A stretch of DNA of 64,000 nucleotides from Fuerstiella sp. Lineage in GTDB: Bacteria > Planctomycetota > Planctomycetia > Planctomycetales > Planctomycetaceae. A model generated the notes under the pieces. That model saw only the letters and a program-made list of their open reading frames with translations. It did not search any database and was not told the origin of the DNA. The DNA lies in contig JABABI010000021.1 of the NCBI GenBank assembly GCA_014238335.1, positions 27,351 through 91,350 on the forward strand, read 5' to 3'. Positions 27,027-37,491 of this stretch are shown one piece after another. The stretch's first letter is position 1, and the number at the start of each line of letters is the position of its first letter. Position numbers and translations under genes: made by a program.

Positions 27027-27356
27027 GTGAAACTTCTTGACGGACGCGGTGGAGTTTTGAAAAACACAAAGGAATCGACAGACCGCTGGTTCGTCTACAT
27101 CCTCCGATGTTCAGATGGCTCACTCTACACGGGTATCACCAAGGACGTGGAAGGACGACTGAAACGGCATAATGCCGGGACTGCTTCGCGTTACACGCGA
27201 AGCCGCCTGCCTGTCACCGTGGAATATCACGAACAGCAGCCAAATCACAGCATGGCACTGAAACGAGAGTTGGCGATTAAGGCTCTGCCACGACAGTTGA
27301 AAGAAGGGCTTCTGAACTCGAGTCAGAATGGTTGTAATACCAGTTTCACAGACTGA
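27027..27356 (+). CDS. GIY-YIG domain protein
   Basis: A 109-residue single-domain protein of the GIY-YIG superfamily (UPF0213/YhbQ-like). The motif pair appears as FVYILRC and LYTGIT (family pattern GIY...YIG), followed by the catalytic-type Arg in VEGRLKRHNAG and a Glu in KRELAIKAL. Stand-alone members are common in bacteria and are linked to DNA repair or nucleotide metabolism, without a firmly known target. The annotated start is a GTG without a good ribosome binding site. A TTG at 27057 would remove ten residues that lie before the domain. Confidence 0.82.
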   Translation: MKLLDGRGGVLKNTKESTDRWFVYILRCSDGSLYTGITKDVEGRLKRHNAGTASRYTRSRLPVTVEYHEQQPNHSMALKRELAIKALPRQLKEGLLNSSQNGCNTSFTD

Positions 27357-27715
27357 CAGCTGTCAGTCCGCGCGTTTCTCCTTCGGTACGATTCTCACGG
27401 CACATATTGAGCCGGTGTTTGTCTTACACCGCCAGACTCAACGTCAGAAATGCGATTCAGATCGTCGGAAATCCACGGAAACTCGACATTATTGGGCAGA
27501 GAATTGACCTTGGTCATCGGTCGTCGTATGCTATCAGCTCTGTTGGTACCGTCTTTCGCGTGGTTCTCATTGACTTCATCAGCAGCCTTCCTGACTATCC
27601 CACCCCGAACTGCTGTCGGACGCGTTCTGCGGCAGTCTACTTTCTTGTCCATTCTGCTGTCCGGTCTCACGACGACACGTGTCAGATTTGACAAGATCCA
27701 CTTTGTTACGTTGTG
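27357..27715. other. Intergenic region without recognised feature
   Basis: 359 bp. Overlapping open frames run on both strands, the longest on the minus strand (27395-27721, 108 residues). None has a ribosome binding site, a hydrophobic signal or recognisable motifs. I treat the region as non-coding. Confidence 0.4.
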
Positions 27716-28297
27716 ATGCATTTACCTTCCGTCGTTATCCTCCTGTTGGCACCAGCAATTTGTCTGGCAGGGGATCCTTACGTTTCGCTGAACGAAGGCG
27801 CTCTCGCGCCCCAGTTTGAAGCGAATGACGACCGTGGAAAGCTGTGGCGATCCACAGACCACGTCGGCAAAACGATGTTGGTTGTATACTTCTACCCGGC
27901 AGACATGACAGTTGGTTGCACCGCCCAGGCCTGCGGGTTCCGCGATCAAATTGAGGAATTAAAACAGGCTGGTGTCACGGTTGTTGGTGTCAGCGGTGAC
28001 TCGTCTGGCAATCATAAGCTCTTCAAGAAAGCTCACGCACTAAACTTTCCGTTGCTTGCCGACGAAGATGGCAAGGTGGCTCAGGCTTTTGGTGTCCCCG
28101 TGCGCGGTGGTGGCAGGATCACCCGAGTCATTCAGGGAAAGCAGGAAAAGCTGGTGCGAGGTGTAACTGCTCAACGCTGGACGTTCGTGATCGATCGGAC
28201 AGGTCGCATCGTGCATCGCAGAACAAACGTCAAAGCCCCCGCGGATGGAAAGTCCGTGCTGAAATTTGTTAGACAACTTACCGCCTCCACACAATAA
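27716..28297 (+). CDS. Exported BCP-type peroxiredoxin
   Basis: A 193-residue thiol peroxidase of the AhpC/TSA-BCP group, which reduces peroxides. A signal peptide (VVILLLAPAICLAG) sends it out of the cytoplasm. The active site is YPADMTVGCTAQACGFRD. Cys68 matches the peroxidatic cysteine and Cys73, five residues on, the resolving cysteine of BCP proteins. The TFVIDRTGRIVHRR segment is typical of the fold. ATG 27716 is chosen over the overlapping GTG at 27713. The next gene encodes an exported CxxC protein that could be its reducing partner (inference). Confidence 0.88.
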   Translation: MHLPSVVILLLAPAICLAGDPYVSLNEGALAPQFEANDDRGKLWRSTDHVGKTMLVVYFYPADMTVGCTAQACGFRDQIEELKQAGVTVVGVSGDSSGNHKLFKKAHALNFPLLADEDGKVAQAFGVPVRGGGRITRVIQGKQEKLVRGVTAQRWTFVIDRTGRIVHRRTNVKAPADGKSVLKFVRQLTASTQ

Positions 28298-28322
28298 TTC
28301 TGGATGGTACGGCTTGGCTGTA

Positions 28323-28351
28323 TGCGACTATTGCGACTATTGCGACTATTG
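28323..28351. repeat. 9-bp short tandem repeat
   Basis: The unit GCGACTATT is repeated three times in a row in the short gap between the peroxiredoxin gene and the exported CxxC protein gene. A microsatellite of this kind can vary in copy number by slippage. Confidence 0.9.
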
Positions 28352-28408
28352 GATGGCCGGTTCAAAAAACTATTCAAATCGCATTTCAACAAAAAGGAGT
28401 TTCGGTCA

Positions 28409-28963
28409 ATGCGTATGATTCTGGCTTTTGGCATCTTAACCGGTGCATTGTTTGTCTGCGGGGTCACCAATGCTGCGGACGTTGAATCCGGACTGCAGGT
28501 CGGCGACTATCCCGGCGCCTTTTACGTGGCCGACGTGACGGGACCTTCGGCGGGAGAAAAACTGTGCTACCGCTGCCGCTATGGGGCTCAGCCCGTCGTT
28601 AGCATTTTCGCCCGAAAGATGGACGATAATGTCACGAAGTTGATTAAGGAACTGGATGGAGTCGTGGGAAAGAATCGTGACAGCAGAATGGCAGCGTTTG
28701 TCGTTCTGTTAACCGACGATCAGAAGGCGGCTCAAGCGACACTGAAAAACGCGGCGGACACTCACGGCATCAAGCATACTCCCCTGACCGTCTTCGAAAA
28801 CTCAGACGGGCCAGGCAAATACCGCATTGCCAGGGATGCAGACGTTACGGTACTGATGTGGGTTGAATCTGATGTGAAGGTGAATCATGCCTTCGGTTCT
28901 GGCAGCCTGAACGGTGAGGCCATTGCAAAGATCGTCAGAGACACCAGCAAGATCCTGAACTAG
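28409..28963 (+). CDS. Exported thioredoxin-like protein with CYRC motif
   Basis: A 184-residue protein with a signal peptide (ILAFGILTGALFVCGVTNA). The mature chain has Cys53 and Cys56 in LCYRCRYG followed by a beta strand (AQPVVSIFAR), the layout of a thioredoxin-like redox site. A later KHTPLTVFENSDGPGKYRI segment keeps a Pro at the place where the cis-proline loop would be. GGAG lies 9 bases before the ATG at 28409. It follows the exported peroxiredoxin by 111 bp, and a terminator ends the pair at 29019-29050. The redox function is inferred from layout. Confidence 0.7.
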   Translation: MRMILAFGILTGALFVCGVTNAADVESGLQVGDYPGAFYVADVTGPSAGEKLCYRCRYGAQPVVSIFARKMDDNVTKLIKELDGVVGKNRDSRMAAFVVLLTDDQKAAQATLKNAADTHGIKHTPLTVFENSDGPGKYRIARDADVTVLMWVESDVKVNHAFGSGSLNGEAIAKIVRDTSKILN

Positions 28964-29018
28964 CTGCATTGTCAGCACTAAGTTTGGGGGTTGGCCCCAG
29001 CGGAAGAACAACAGAAAG

Positions 29019-29050
29019 CGGTGGCTCTTTCATAGAGTTACCGTTTTTTT
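29019..29050 (+). terminator. Intrinsic terminator after the exported redox pair
   Basis: A 10-bp stem (29019-29028 with 29034-29043, two G-U pairs) closes a 5-nt loop and is followed by seven T. It lies 56 bp past the stop of the CYRC protein gene. Confidence 0.88.
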
Positions 29051-29242
29051 GTGCGCAGGTTGTGCCACGACGCCTGTTCAATATCGGCCGTCGGCAGATT
29101 CTGCTGGTCGTCGTATCTTGATGGCTTTTGATGTGATTCGTGGTCGTGAACCAAGTTAGTGACAATTGCTCTCGAGACAGAAAGTCTGATAACGTCCCGG
29201 CTCGTATTGAATGTTGGAAAGTCCTGGGTGGAGTGCTGAGCA

Positions 29243-30067
29243 ATGCTGCGTTCTCAAATCATGCCGTGCCTGCTGTTGTTAGGAGTCTGTTCATCCGCGG
29301 TTGGTCAGGGCCTGCGAGTCTCAACAGTTGTCTACGATGCCGGACGATTGAACTCATCCGGTCAGGAACCGATTCTGGCGAGCAGCTTTTCGCTTTTTCA
29401 CAACGGCCGCATCTATGACTACGTAGAGGCGGCCGGTGAAGTCGTAATCTTTGACTCGACCGGAAGAAAGTTCACTGTCATTAATTCGCAACGTGGCGTC
29501 TCCACGACAATTTTGTTTATGGAACTGCAGAACATGCTGCGGGAACGCGGCCCAAAAATTAAGGAATACATCCGTGAACTAACAGCGAAGCAGTCGCCGG
29601 AAGCGGAACGAGCCGCCCGAATACTCGAATTTCAGCTGAACCCGGAGTTCGACAGCAAATTCAATCCGGGAACCGGCCTGCTGTCGTTGCAGGCACCATC
29701 GTGGAAGTATTCGGTCAGCACGCGTGAATGGGAGGACGTTGAACAGTTGAAACGGTACCTGACGTACACTGACTGGACGGCTCGACTCAATTATCTGTTA
29801 CACCCCTCCAGCATGTTTCCTGAGCCACGACTTGCGTTGAATGTCCGGTTACGGGAACAGGAGAACCGTATTCCCGTTCTTGTGCAGCTTGACCTGCGAC
29901 CTGACGAACGACTGATACTGCGTGCCGAACATCAGTTTGTCCGCAATCTGACGGACCGCGATCGCAGTCTGATTAACAAATGGGATGCGATGATCAGCAA
30001 CGGCACGCTCAAAAACATCCCCTTTCGCAGCTACCAGGAAGAAATGCTGCTGTCACTTCGTCGCTGA
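29243..30067 (+). CDS. Secreted protein of unknown function
   Basis: A 274-residue protein with a signal peptide (MPCLLLLGVCSSAVGQG). After it comes RVSTVVYDAGRLNSSGQEPILASSFSLF-type beta structure, then a helical middle (MELQNMLRERGPKIKEYI, KQSPEAERAARILEF), and a C-terminal part with DLRPDERLILRAEHQFV. There are no cysteines in the mature part and no catalytic motif that I recognise. GGAG lies 9 bases before the ATG. The gene stands alone after the terminator at 29050. It looks like a planctomycete-conserved exported protein. Confidence 0.7.
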   Translation: MLRSQIMPCLLLLGVCSSAVGQGLRVSTVVYDAGRLNSSGQEPILASSFSLFHNGRIYDYVEAAGEVVIFDSTGRKFTVINSQRGVSTTILFMELQNMLRERGPKIKEYIRELTAKQSPEAERAARILEFQLNPEFDSKFNPGTGLLSLQAPSWKYSVSTREWEDVEQLKRYLTYTDWTARLNYLLHPSSMFPEPRLALNVRLREQENRIPVLVQLDLRPDERLILRAEHQFVRNLTDRDRSLINKWDAMISNGTLKNIPFRSYQEEMLLSLRR

Positions 30068-30346
30068 TTCAGTCAGCCGCGAAGAAGACTCCTGGCACGC
30101 AGACGTCGCGCACAGGGGACGTTACCTATCCAGCCTGCCTCGCCGTCGACCGGGCGAATGGGGACTTCATGGAACGCTGGACTGTCCATCGGAAAGTCCA
30201 CGGATCGACAGTTGACTCCCTTGCGACGTCTGATGTATTCACCGACATCTCATTAGCTGTGCCCTCAGCGCTGGCTGACGACAGGCGCCGTCGCTAAAAT
30301 TCCACCCCTGCGGTTCGGAAAATTTGTCAAGTGGAAGTGATACAGT

Positions 30347-31129
<783 letters not shown>

Positions 31130-31274
31130 TCGCCGCGGATCAGTACCGCCGGAGCTGTTTGGCAACGCAGTGTACAGGGAAGACGATCGAAACGTTTCCC
31201 CTGCTGTTCACCGACGAAGACGACAGTCGGTGGACACCGTCCCTGTTACCTCCGGCTGCAAGTCTTACACGCAA

Positions 31275-32813
31275 TCAATTGCCGTATGTTTTGCTGTTGT
31301 TGCCGGTGGAAAACGTGGTTGACTGACTGCGACCGGAGTATTTTCCGGAAATAACAGCAGAACTCTGGCTCGGGCTAAAGCTGGAATTGACCGAGTCACT
31401 GTGCGCACCGTTCGCCAGTCTGCCGGGAAAGCCTCTGCTGCTTTGCGGTGTCCACTTGACCTGCTTTCGGCTGTAACCGATGTGTTCCAGAAACGTCGAC
31501 AGGCCAATCTCATAGATCCCCAGGTTCTCAGCCTGATTCCGCAGTTTCTGAGTGTTGTCTCGAATCCGTTTGTAGATCTGTTCCAGTTCCAGATTCTCTG
31601 TGTCATCACCGAGGTCTGCGATAATCAGGTACCGGGTTCGAGAAGTAATCCGACGTGGAGCATCGCTGGAATCAACGGGGTTGCCCTTGCCGTCTGTGAA
31701 GGCACCGTCGTCGTCCACTTGAACCGAAACCCGCCCACCAGCTGCTGTGACCAACCGCCGAAACTGACCACGGTCCAGGCCGTCCAGAGCGATGCGTCCT
31801 GCCACGGCTATCTCCAGGGACTGCCCGGTCTGGAATATCGGAGAATAGATGGGGTCATCTCCCGCAATCGGACGGCCCAGATCCTGCTTTACGATTCTTG
31901 CTTCAGCGCGATGGTCGGCCAGAATGTCGACCACTTCAATCTTGCCTTTAATGTCACTCGTGTTGTTACGACCAACACCGGAATTGCCTGGCGTGTATAC
32001 AGAGAACGTGACGCCTTCTCTCAGACCATCAGCTCGGCCCAGATCGATATAGCAGAGTCCGCGGTTGTGATCGACGGACTGAATACGACCGTCAGCTGTG
32101 GAAAATGTCGGGTCATCCTTCTGTCGCAGCCTTGCCCTCAAATCAACGATCGCTGTCCGCTTATCGTTGTTGTCTTCCACGAGGTCTTCGATCTGACGAG
32201 TACTGGACACTCTGAGTGCAGCGAGTTCGTCCTCCAGTCGGACAGTCGTTCCGCGCAGTGCATCGACCTGTTCTCCCAGGCGGGCCAATTCTTCATTATG
32301 GACAGCTTCCTGCTGAATGAGTTTTGCCTCAGCCTTCGCAACCGCGGCTTTGTGTGTGTCAATCTCTCCGTCTTTCGTCACAATCAAATCTGCGTTTTCC
32401 TTGCGTTTTAAGACAAGCTGGCCCAAACGAAATGTTGCGGTGAATGAGTTCTTATTGTTTTCGGCCGATTCCTTTTGAAGTCCGGCAATCAGACTCGGCA
32501 GCGCGGAAGTACTATCGCCTGCAAGTTCGTCGAGAATCTTCTGAACTCTGCCGTTGACGGTATCCACATCTGTGTCACCAATACCCGTTTCCACATTCTC
32601 TCCTTCACCGATCAGTCCCTTCAGATGCTGAATTTCCGCAAGCTGGTCGCGAACCGTGCCATTGAGGTCCTGTTCTTTTTTGGTTGCGTCGTCCAGCGAC
32701 TTGTACACGAGCTGATTGTCGGACCATGTCATGTACAAAAATACGGCGAACGCGACGGACAGCAAAGCAAAGATTGCCATCCCGATGACCGGTCCATTAT
32801 TCTTCTGAGCCAT
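31275..32813 (-). CDS. Membrane-anchored coiled-coil protein
   Basis: A 512-residue protein. One transmembrane helix lies at about 9-29 (IGMAIFALLSVAFAVFLYM) and anchors a long extracytoplasmic part. Residues 35-245 are helical coiled coil, rich in Glu, Lys, Leu and Gln (DALRGTTVRLEDELAALR). A globular domain follows (RIQSVDHNRGLCYIDLGRADGLREGVTFSVY) with a beta-barrel feel, as in proteins that link coiled coils to cell-envelope layers, then a Ser-rich tail. GGGAAG lies 7 bases before the ATG. A scaffold or envelope role is inference; no enzyme motif is visible. Confidence 0.7.
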   Translation of the reverse strand: MAQKNNGPVIGMAIFALLSVAFAVFLYMTWSDNQLVYKSLDDATKKEQDLNGTVRDQLAEIQHLKGLIGEGENVETGIGDTDVDTVNGRVQKILDELAGDSTSALPSLIAGLQKESAENNKNSFTATFRLGQLVLKRKENADLIVTKDGEIDTHKAAVAKAEAKLIQQEAVHNEELARLGEQVDALRGTTVRLEDELAALRVSSTRQIEDLVEDNNDKRTAIVDLRARLRQKDDPTFSTADGRIQSVDHNRGLCYIDLGRADGLREGVTFSVYTPGNSGVGRNNTSDIKGKIEVVDILADHRAEARIVKQDLGRPIAGDDPIYSPIFQTGQSLEIAVAGRIALDGLDRGQFRRLVTAAGGRVSVQVDDDGAFTDGKGNPVDSSDAPRRITSRTRYLIIADLGDDTENLELEQIYKRIRDNTQKLRNQAENLGIYEIGLSTFLEHIGYSRKQVKWTPQSSRGFPGRLANGAHSDSVNSSFSPSQSSAVISGKYSGRSQSTTFSTGNNSKTYGN

Positions 32814-33444
32814 TTTAGTACTTCCCAGGTTTGACGTGGTCGGTGATCGTGACGTTGGACCGTAGCACTTTCAGTACACGGGCAACGATCTCCGCAGTCT
32901 CGACGATACGTTATTGTTTAGACTTGGCAATCAGAAAACAACGACCAGTTTGCTGCTGCAACAGACAGAAGCGGGACCCTTGCGTTGCCGAAATCATATA
33001 AGTGTTGAACTCGTAAGACGTTCGAACAAGTCAGCTGTGTGTCGAACGGCCTTAAAATACTGCGAATAGCGGAGATTTGCCGAATATATGGTTACTGTCG
33101 CTGACGACAGAGTCAAGAAATTATGGAAGCTGGCCATCCTGATGTTCGACAATTGGTAATTACCCCCACAAAAGGGGATGGTGCCAACGGTGCCAGATGT
33201 GCTCAGGTGGAACATCGGCACACTGAGATCATGGATTCAGCCAAGCGGCAAATCGGCAGCATTTGCCGGTCAGACCGAAGCTAACGGCCTGCCCGAACCG
33301 AAGTGTTAGCAACGGTTGCAACGGTGTTTACGACCTGCAGCTTTCTGGAGATGAAGAAGAATTCGCCCCCCTGAAAAACAGAACGTGATCCTTGCTCCCG
33401 AATTCCAGTGCAGGAATGCACTCTTTCGAAGCTCAGGTCAGCCG
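32814..33444. other. Long intergenic region without recognised feature
   Basis: 631 bp between two minus-strand genes. The promoter of the coiled-coil protein gene must lie near 32820-32950. No open frame with a ribosome binding site, no terminator with a T-run and no copy of the dispersed repeats is seen. Confidence 0.45.
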
Positions 33445-34347
33445 TTACAACCAGGTCTGTAACGTCTGCATGTCTTCGCGAATAGCTTTCCAGTGCGTCG
33501 GAACCAGTGATGCGTCGCGGTGGTCGAGGTATTCTTCGTGAAGTGAAATTGGTCCTGTAAATCCGGACTTCGCCAGCATCGAAAAGAATGCCGGATCAAT
33601 TCGGCCCTGTCCGAGTGGCACGTTGCCTGGTTTTCGTTCGTGCCATACAAAATCCTTAACGTAGACGACCTGGATGTGAGGTCGGATCAACTGAAACGTC
33701 ACCGGCCAGCTCATACCGCCTTCCGCAGTGGCATGGCGAATGTCGTAGGCCACTCCCACATGGGCCGGGTCGATTCCCTCCAGTCCTCTGTGAAGATCCC
33801 ACAATGAAGCTCCAAAATAGTTGCGGCCGGCATGGTTCTGGTACACCGCCGTAATGCCGATCTCCCTGTTCATTGCAGCGAGATCCATCAGCTGCTTCCC
33901 CCATTCCGTAACCTGCCCGGGAATGGGACGTGATTCGTCGTACTTAAAATATTTCATGCGGTAGTGACGAATTCCCAGATCCGCAGCCGTTTGCAGAACC
34001 TTTTCGGTGAGAGGATCCGCAGGGTCGTTGATGCTGGAAGTCATCACGGTCATTTTAAGGTTTCGCTGACCGAGCGCCTCCATCATTTTCGGCAGCTCTT
34101 CCGACACGGCCGCGGGTTCGATATGTCCGCCATCACGAATGGGCGCTTCGATCCCGTCAAATCCCAGCCGCGCTGTCTGCTCTGCCAGTTCGTCGTACGA
34201 CAACGACTGAAAGGGTTTTGTAAACACACAAATTTCGTGCTTGTTCTGCGACTTGTTGGCGTGTCCCCATAGGGGTGAAGCCAACGCGGTCAGTGAGCAG
34301 GCAGCCCCCGAGGCCACGAATATACGACGATTGATGGGATTCAGCAT
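33445..34347 (-). CDS. Exported sugar phosphate isomerase/epimerase-like TIM-barrel protein
   Basis: A 300-residue protein of the xylose-isomerase-like TIM-barrel family. An N-terminal export signal (NRRIFVASGAACSLTALAS, with an arginine pair as in Tat signals) precedes the barrel. Fold markers are ELAEQTARLGFDGIEAPI, YQNHAGRNYFG, VGVAYDIRHATAEGG, VYVKDFVW and SLHEEY, which supply the usual His/Asp/Glu metal ligands. Such proteins isomerise or epimerise sugars released from polysaccharides. AGGA lies about 10 bases before the ATG. No neighbouring sugar gene defines the substrate. Confidence 0.85.
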   Translation of the reverse strand: MLNPINRRIFVASGAACSLTALASPLWGHANKSQNKHEICVFTKPFQSLSYDELAEQTARLGFDGIEAPIRDGGHIEPAAVSEELPKMMEALGQRNLKMTVMTSSINDPADPLTEKVLQTAADLGIRHYRMKYFKYDESRPIPGQVTEWGKQLMDLAAMNREIGITAVYQNHAGRNYFGASLWDLHRGLEGIDPAHVGVAYDIRHATAEGGMSWPVTFQLIRPHIQVVYVKDFVWHERKPGNVPLGQGRIDPAFFSMLAKSGFTGPISLHEEYLDHRDASLVPTHWKAIREDMQTLQTWL

Positions 34348-34509
34348 GATGACAGATTCCTGAGCAGCGAGAAGAGTTCAGGTTCGTGCATAATAAGATG
34401 GCAAACAGAGATCAGTATCATATCGACGCAGTCGAATCATGCAGCGCCGCGACGGCCCGCCAACGCAGGAAAAAAAACCAAATGGTGGATCGAGATCCTG
34501 ACCATGAAG

Positions 34510-35441
34510 TCAGATTGCGTCGATCCACTGACGGAATTCTTCCCAGACAGTTTCCGTTGCGGCGGCTGCCGAAGTGGTGTCCTGGGCGATGATCAGCCAT
34601 GGCTCCACATCCGGACCCGCATTCGCAAACAGATTTCGTTCAGGTAATACGTCGTCAGGTGACAGAGCCGTGATGACTGTAAAACCGTTTGTTGGACCTG
34701 AGATTGTCGAAAACGGAGACAGAGGAGCGATTCCGTCGTTCTGAAGCATATACTCCTTCGTGTCGGCAGGATGCATGAAAACTCTGATCGGCGCATTTCC
34801 GTGTGAGATCTCGTCAAAATCGGGGATGGTAATTCGTGGCCCCGTCAGCTCGTTTTCCGTCAAAAGTCAGATTTTTGGTGATGGTGCACGGGGAATGGAA
34901 TCTGCAATTACGCGGCCGTTGGCTCCGTTGCCGTGCGCAACAATCAAGTCGGACAGTCGCAGTCCGTCGATCACTCCCGGTCGTTCCCACAACAATCCCC
35001 CGATGACGACGTCATCCGGCGGGCTCTGTTGATTGACGTTTACGGTAAATGTGGCCGTTCCGCTGGAAATCGTGAACGGTGCGTCTGTGGCGGCAACGGT
35101 GTTTGGAGACCAGGCCGCTGAAACGCGGCACGGACCGGATCCAACGTCACCAAACTTCCGTGTCGTGGCCGGGGCACCCGTGTCGGATGAAACGAGTTCC
35201 TGATCACCGAACTGAACTGACCGTATAACAGAACTTTCAGCGCCACACGTCCAGGGGGATTCTGTTGCAGCGATTCGTAGACAATTCCCTGGCCGTCGCG
35301 GTGCAGTTCCCGGACGATTTCACGATTATCGATCGACGTCAGACTGGACAGCAGTTGTGCAGTACCTGGCGCAGTTTTGGTCTGCAGCGCATCTTGCACT
35401 TCCACAAACAGCAGGTCGTCGGGATTCGATTCGTCAGTCAT
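34510..35441 (-). pseudogene. Decayed locus with Ser/Thr protein kinase N-terminal remnant
   Basis: From an ATG at 35441 the minus strand encodes a segment with VRELHRDGQGIVYESLQQ and RVALKVLLYGQFSS. These are the Gly-rich loop and the VALK lysine of planctomycete Ser/Thr kinases. After this the frame drifts into Arg/Pro-rich nonsense and no further kinase motif (HRD, DFG) follows. In another frame, open from about 35200 downward, lies a coherent stretch with VAATDAPFTISSGTATFTV and VIGGLLWERPGVIDGL. It is cut by an in-frame TGA near 34869 and continues as TENELTGPRITIPDFDE to 34510. This looks like a deletion-fusion of kinase remnant and another gene, now broken. Unrelated short genes are the alternative. 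Confidence 0.6.
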
Positions 35442-35782
35442 GACTACGATTAAAAAGTTCTTTTCGAGAGTCTTGTGACAAACCACAGAGCCTGGGACAC
35501 GATGTCAAGACAGTCCTCGTGTTGAAGTTGCCGGGCAATAACCCACTTGATCTTCCTGACGGCACTATGCAGACACAAGGGTGGAAAACAGCAGCTTCCA
35601 GGAAGACGGATGCGTTCCGATAACGAATCTTCATACTCCATCTATGATTCACGCGTCTGGAGAGATCAACGTCTATTCGCCGAATTTCCCCATGCAAACT
35701 GTTATGGTTACAACCAGCCAGGACCCCTGAGCTGACCATATTACTGGTTCTTCGGACCCTGTACGCGTGCCAAGGTGACCAA
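35442..35782. other. Intergenic region without recognised feature
   Basis: 341 bp between the decayed kinase locus and the sulfatase. A minus-strand open frame at 35450-35641 has no ribosome binding site or known motif. Nothing else is visible. Confidence 0.4.
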
Positions 35783-37195
35783 ATGCTGTTCAGATCTGCA
35801 CTATTTCACATCTGCTTTGTTGCACTGACCGTCATCCGCGCTGACGCGGCGCCGCCAAACATTGTGCTGGTCATGGCGGATGACATGGGGTGGGGGCAAA
35901 CCGGATATTACGATCATCCCGTATTGAAGACGCCCAACCTGGACGCAATGGCCGCCAGCGGATTGCGTTTTGACCGATTCTACGCCGGAGCGCCAAATTG
36001 TTCGCCGACTCGGGCCACGGTCATGACCGGTCGCACCAATGATCGCACAGGTGTTCTGAACCATGGTGTTCCGCTGCGCCCTCAGGAACGAACAATTGCG
36101 CAGGCGCTGCAACAGGCGGGATACGTGACCGGACATTTTGGCAAATGGCACCTGAATGGTCTCCGAGGCGTTGGTGCGCCAATTCTGAAGGACGATATTC
36201 GAGGTCCTGGCAGGTTTGGCTTTCAGATGTGGTTATCCGTTACGAATTTCTTTGACAGGAATCCGCTGATGAGTCGGATGGGGGTCTTCGAAGACTTTCA
36301 AGGAGACTCCTCAGAGATCATCGTGGATCAGGCCATGGATTTTATCAGGCAGCAGGCAGCAGCGGACAAGCCGTTCTTCACGGTCATCTGGTACGGCACG
36401 CCACACAGTCCATTCATTGCCGTGGATGCGGACAAGCAGGATTTTGGTAAGCTCGATCGTTCGTCAGCCGATCACTACGGAGAGCTGGTGGCCATGGATC
36501 GCAGCCTTGGCACGCTGCGCAAGGAATTGCGTGACCTGAACATCGCTGATTCCACATTGCTTTGGTTTTGCAGCGATAATGGTGGCCTGCCGAAGATTAA
36601 GCCCGGCACTGTGGGCGGGCTGAAAGGCTTCAAGAACAGCGTTTACGAAGGTGGCCTGCGTGTTCCGGCGGTGATCGAATGGCCAAACGGGATATCGAAG
36701 CCGCGCATCACAAATTACCCAGCATGTACGATGGACATTTTCCCAACGCTGGCCGCCGTCGCCGCTCTGTCGAAGACTTCGGCCACCGTGCCACTGGACG
36801 GACTCAGCCTGAAGCCGCTGTTCGCAGCAGAATTACCTCGCCGAGACAAGCCGATCGGATTCCGCCATACCAATCGCACGGCATTTCTCGACAATCGATA
36901 TAAATTGATTAACTTCAAAGTGGGGAGTGACCGGTTTGAGCTCTACGATCTGGAAAGCGACCCGTTCGAATCAAACAATATCATCGACCAGCAGCCGCAA
37001 ATCGCCAGTCGATTGAAATCCGCGTGGGCGAAATGGAACGATTCCATCGAAGCCAGCATCGCAGGTCAGGACTATCCGGAGGGCAAAGTGATTCCGCCGG
37101 ACCCGGGACCGGCCACGTGGACAGAACTGGACGCCTACCGCCCCTATCTAAGCGAGTGGAAGAAGCGTCCGGAATACCGTTCCCGGATCAAATGA
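35783..37195 (+). CDS. Secreted formylglycine-dependent sulfatase
   Basis: A 470-residue sulfatase with a signal peptide (LFHICFVALTVIRADA). Metal-binding aspartates are in VLVMADDMGWGQ (33-34). The formylglycine motif is CSPTRATVMTGR with Cys73. GKWHLNG and SDNGGLP also match the family, and DRFELYDLESDPFE is the usual C-terminal subdomain mark. It differs clearly from the sulfatase at 18371, so the two probably attack different sulfated sugars. AAGG lies 7 bases before the ATG. It stands alone, between the decayed kinase locus and the sigma-54 activator. Confidence 0.93.
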   Translation: MLFRSALFHICFVALTVIRADAAPPNIVLVMADDMGWGQTGYYDHPVLKTPNLDAMAASGLRFDRFYAGAPNCSPTRATVMTGRTNDRTGVLNHGVPLRPQERTIAQALQQAGYVTGHFGKWHLNGLRGVGAPILKDDIRGPGRFGFQMWLSVTNFFDRNPLMSRMGVFEDFQGDSSEIIVDQAMDFIRQQAAADKPFFTVIWYGTPHSPFIAVDADKQDFGKLDRSSADHYGELVAMDRSLGTLRKELRDLNIADSTLLWFCSDNGGLPKIKPGTVGGLKGFKNSVYEGGLRVPAVIEWPNGISKPRITNYPACTMDIFPTLAAVAALSKTSATVPLDGLSLKPLFAAELPRRDKPIGFRHTNRTAFLDNRYKLINFKVGSDRFELYDLESDPFESNNIIDQQPQIASRLKSAWAKWNDSIEASIAGQDYPEGKVIPPDPGPATWTELDAYRPYLSEWKKRPEYRSRIK

Positions 37196-37491
37196 CCACG
37201 TGTCACACGTCCGCCGGCGGACGTTTATCGCGGTCCATCCTGAGAAAAATTCGCCTGGCGTCCCGTCACCGTGGCGAATGGTCATTGTTGTTCGGATGCA
37301 CCATTTGGTGACGTTGGACACCGATGTAATTCTTCGTTTTGTCTAATAGACCACTGTTTTCACTGGTTGAACAGAAAATCGCACGATTGGCACTTGGTTT
37401 GTTAGCAACCCTCTTCACACAAATTGACATTTGTTTCCAGCGATTGTCACACCGACGTCGCGAACACTTGCATGTGTGGGGTTTCTTTCTC

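Noticed and set aside
27395..27721. 108-residue minus-strand open frame between the GIY-YIG and peroxiredoxin genes
   Set aside because: No ribosome binding site, no signal peptide or family resemblance, and it overlaps the start of the peroxiredoxin gene.
31401..32411. Long (336-residue) plus-strand frame opposite the coiled-coil protein gene
   Set aside because: It is antisense to a gene with a clear ribosome binding site, membrane helix and coiled-coil pattern; its own sequence is Cys/Ser-rich without structure.
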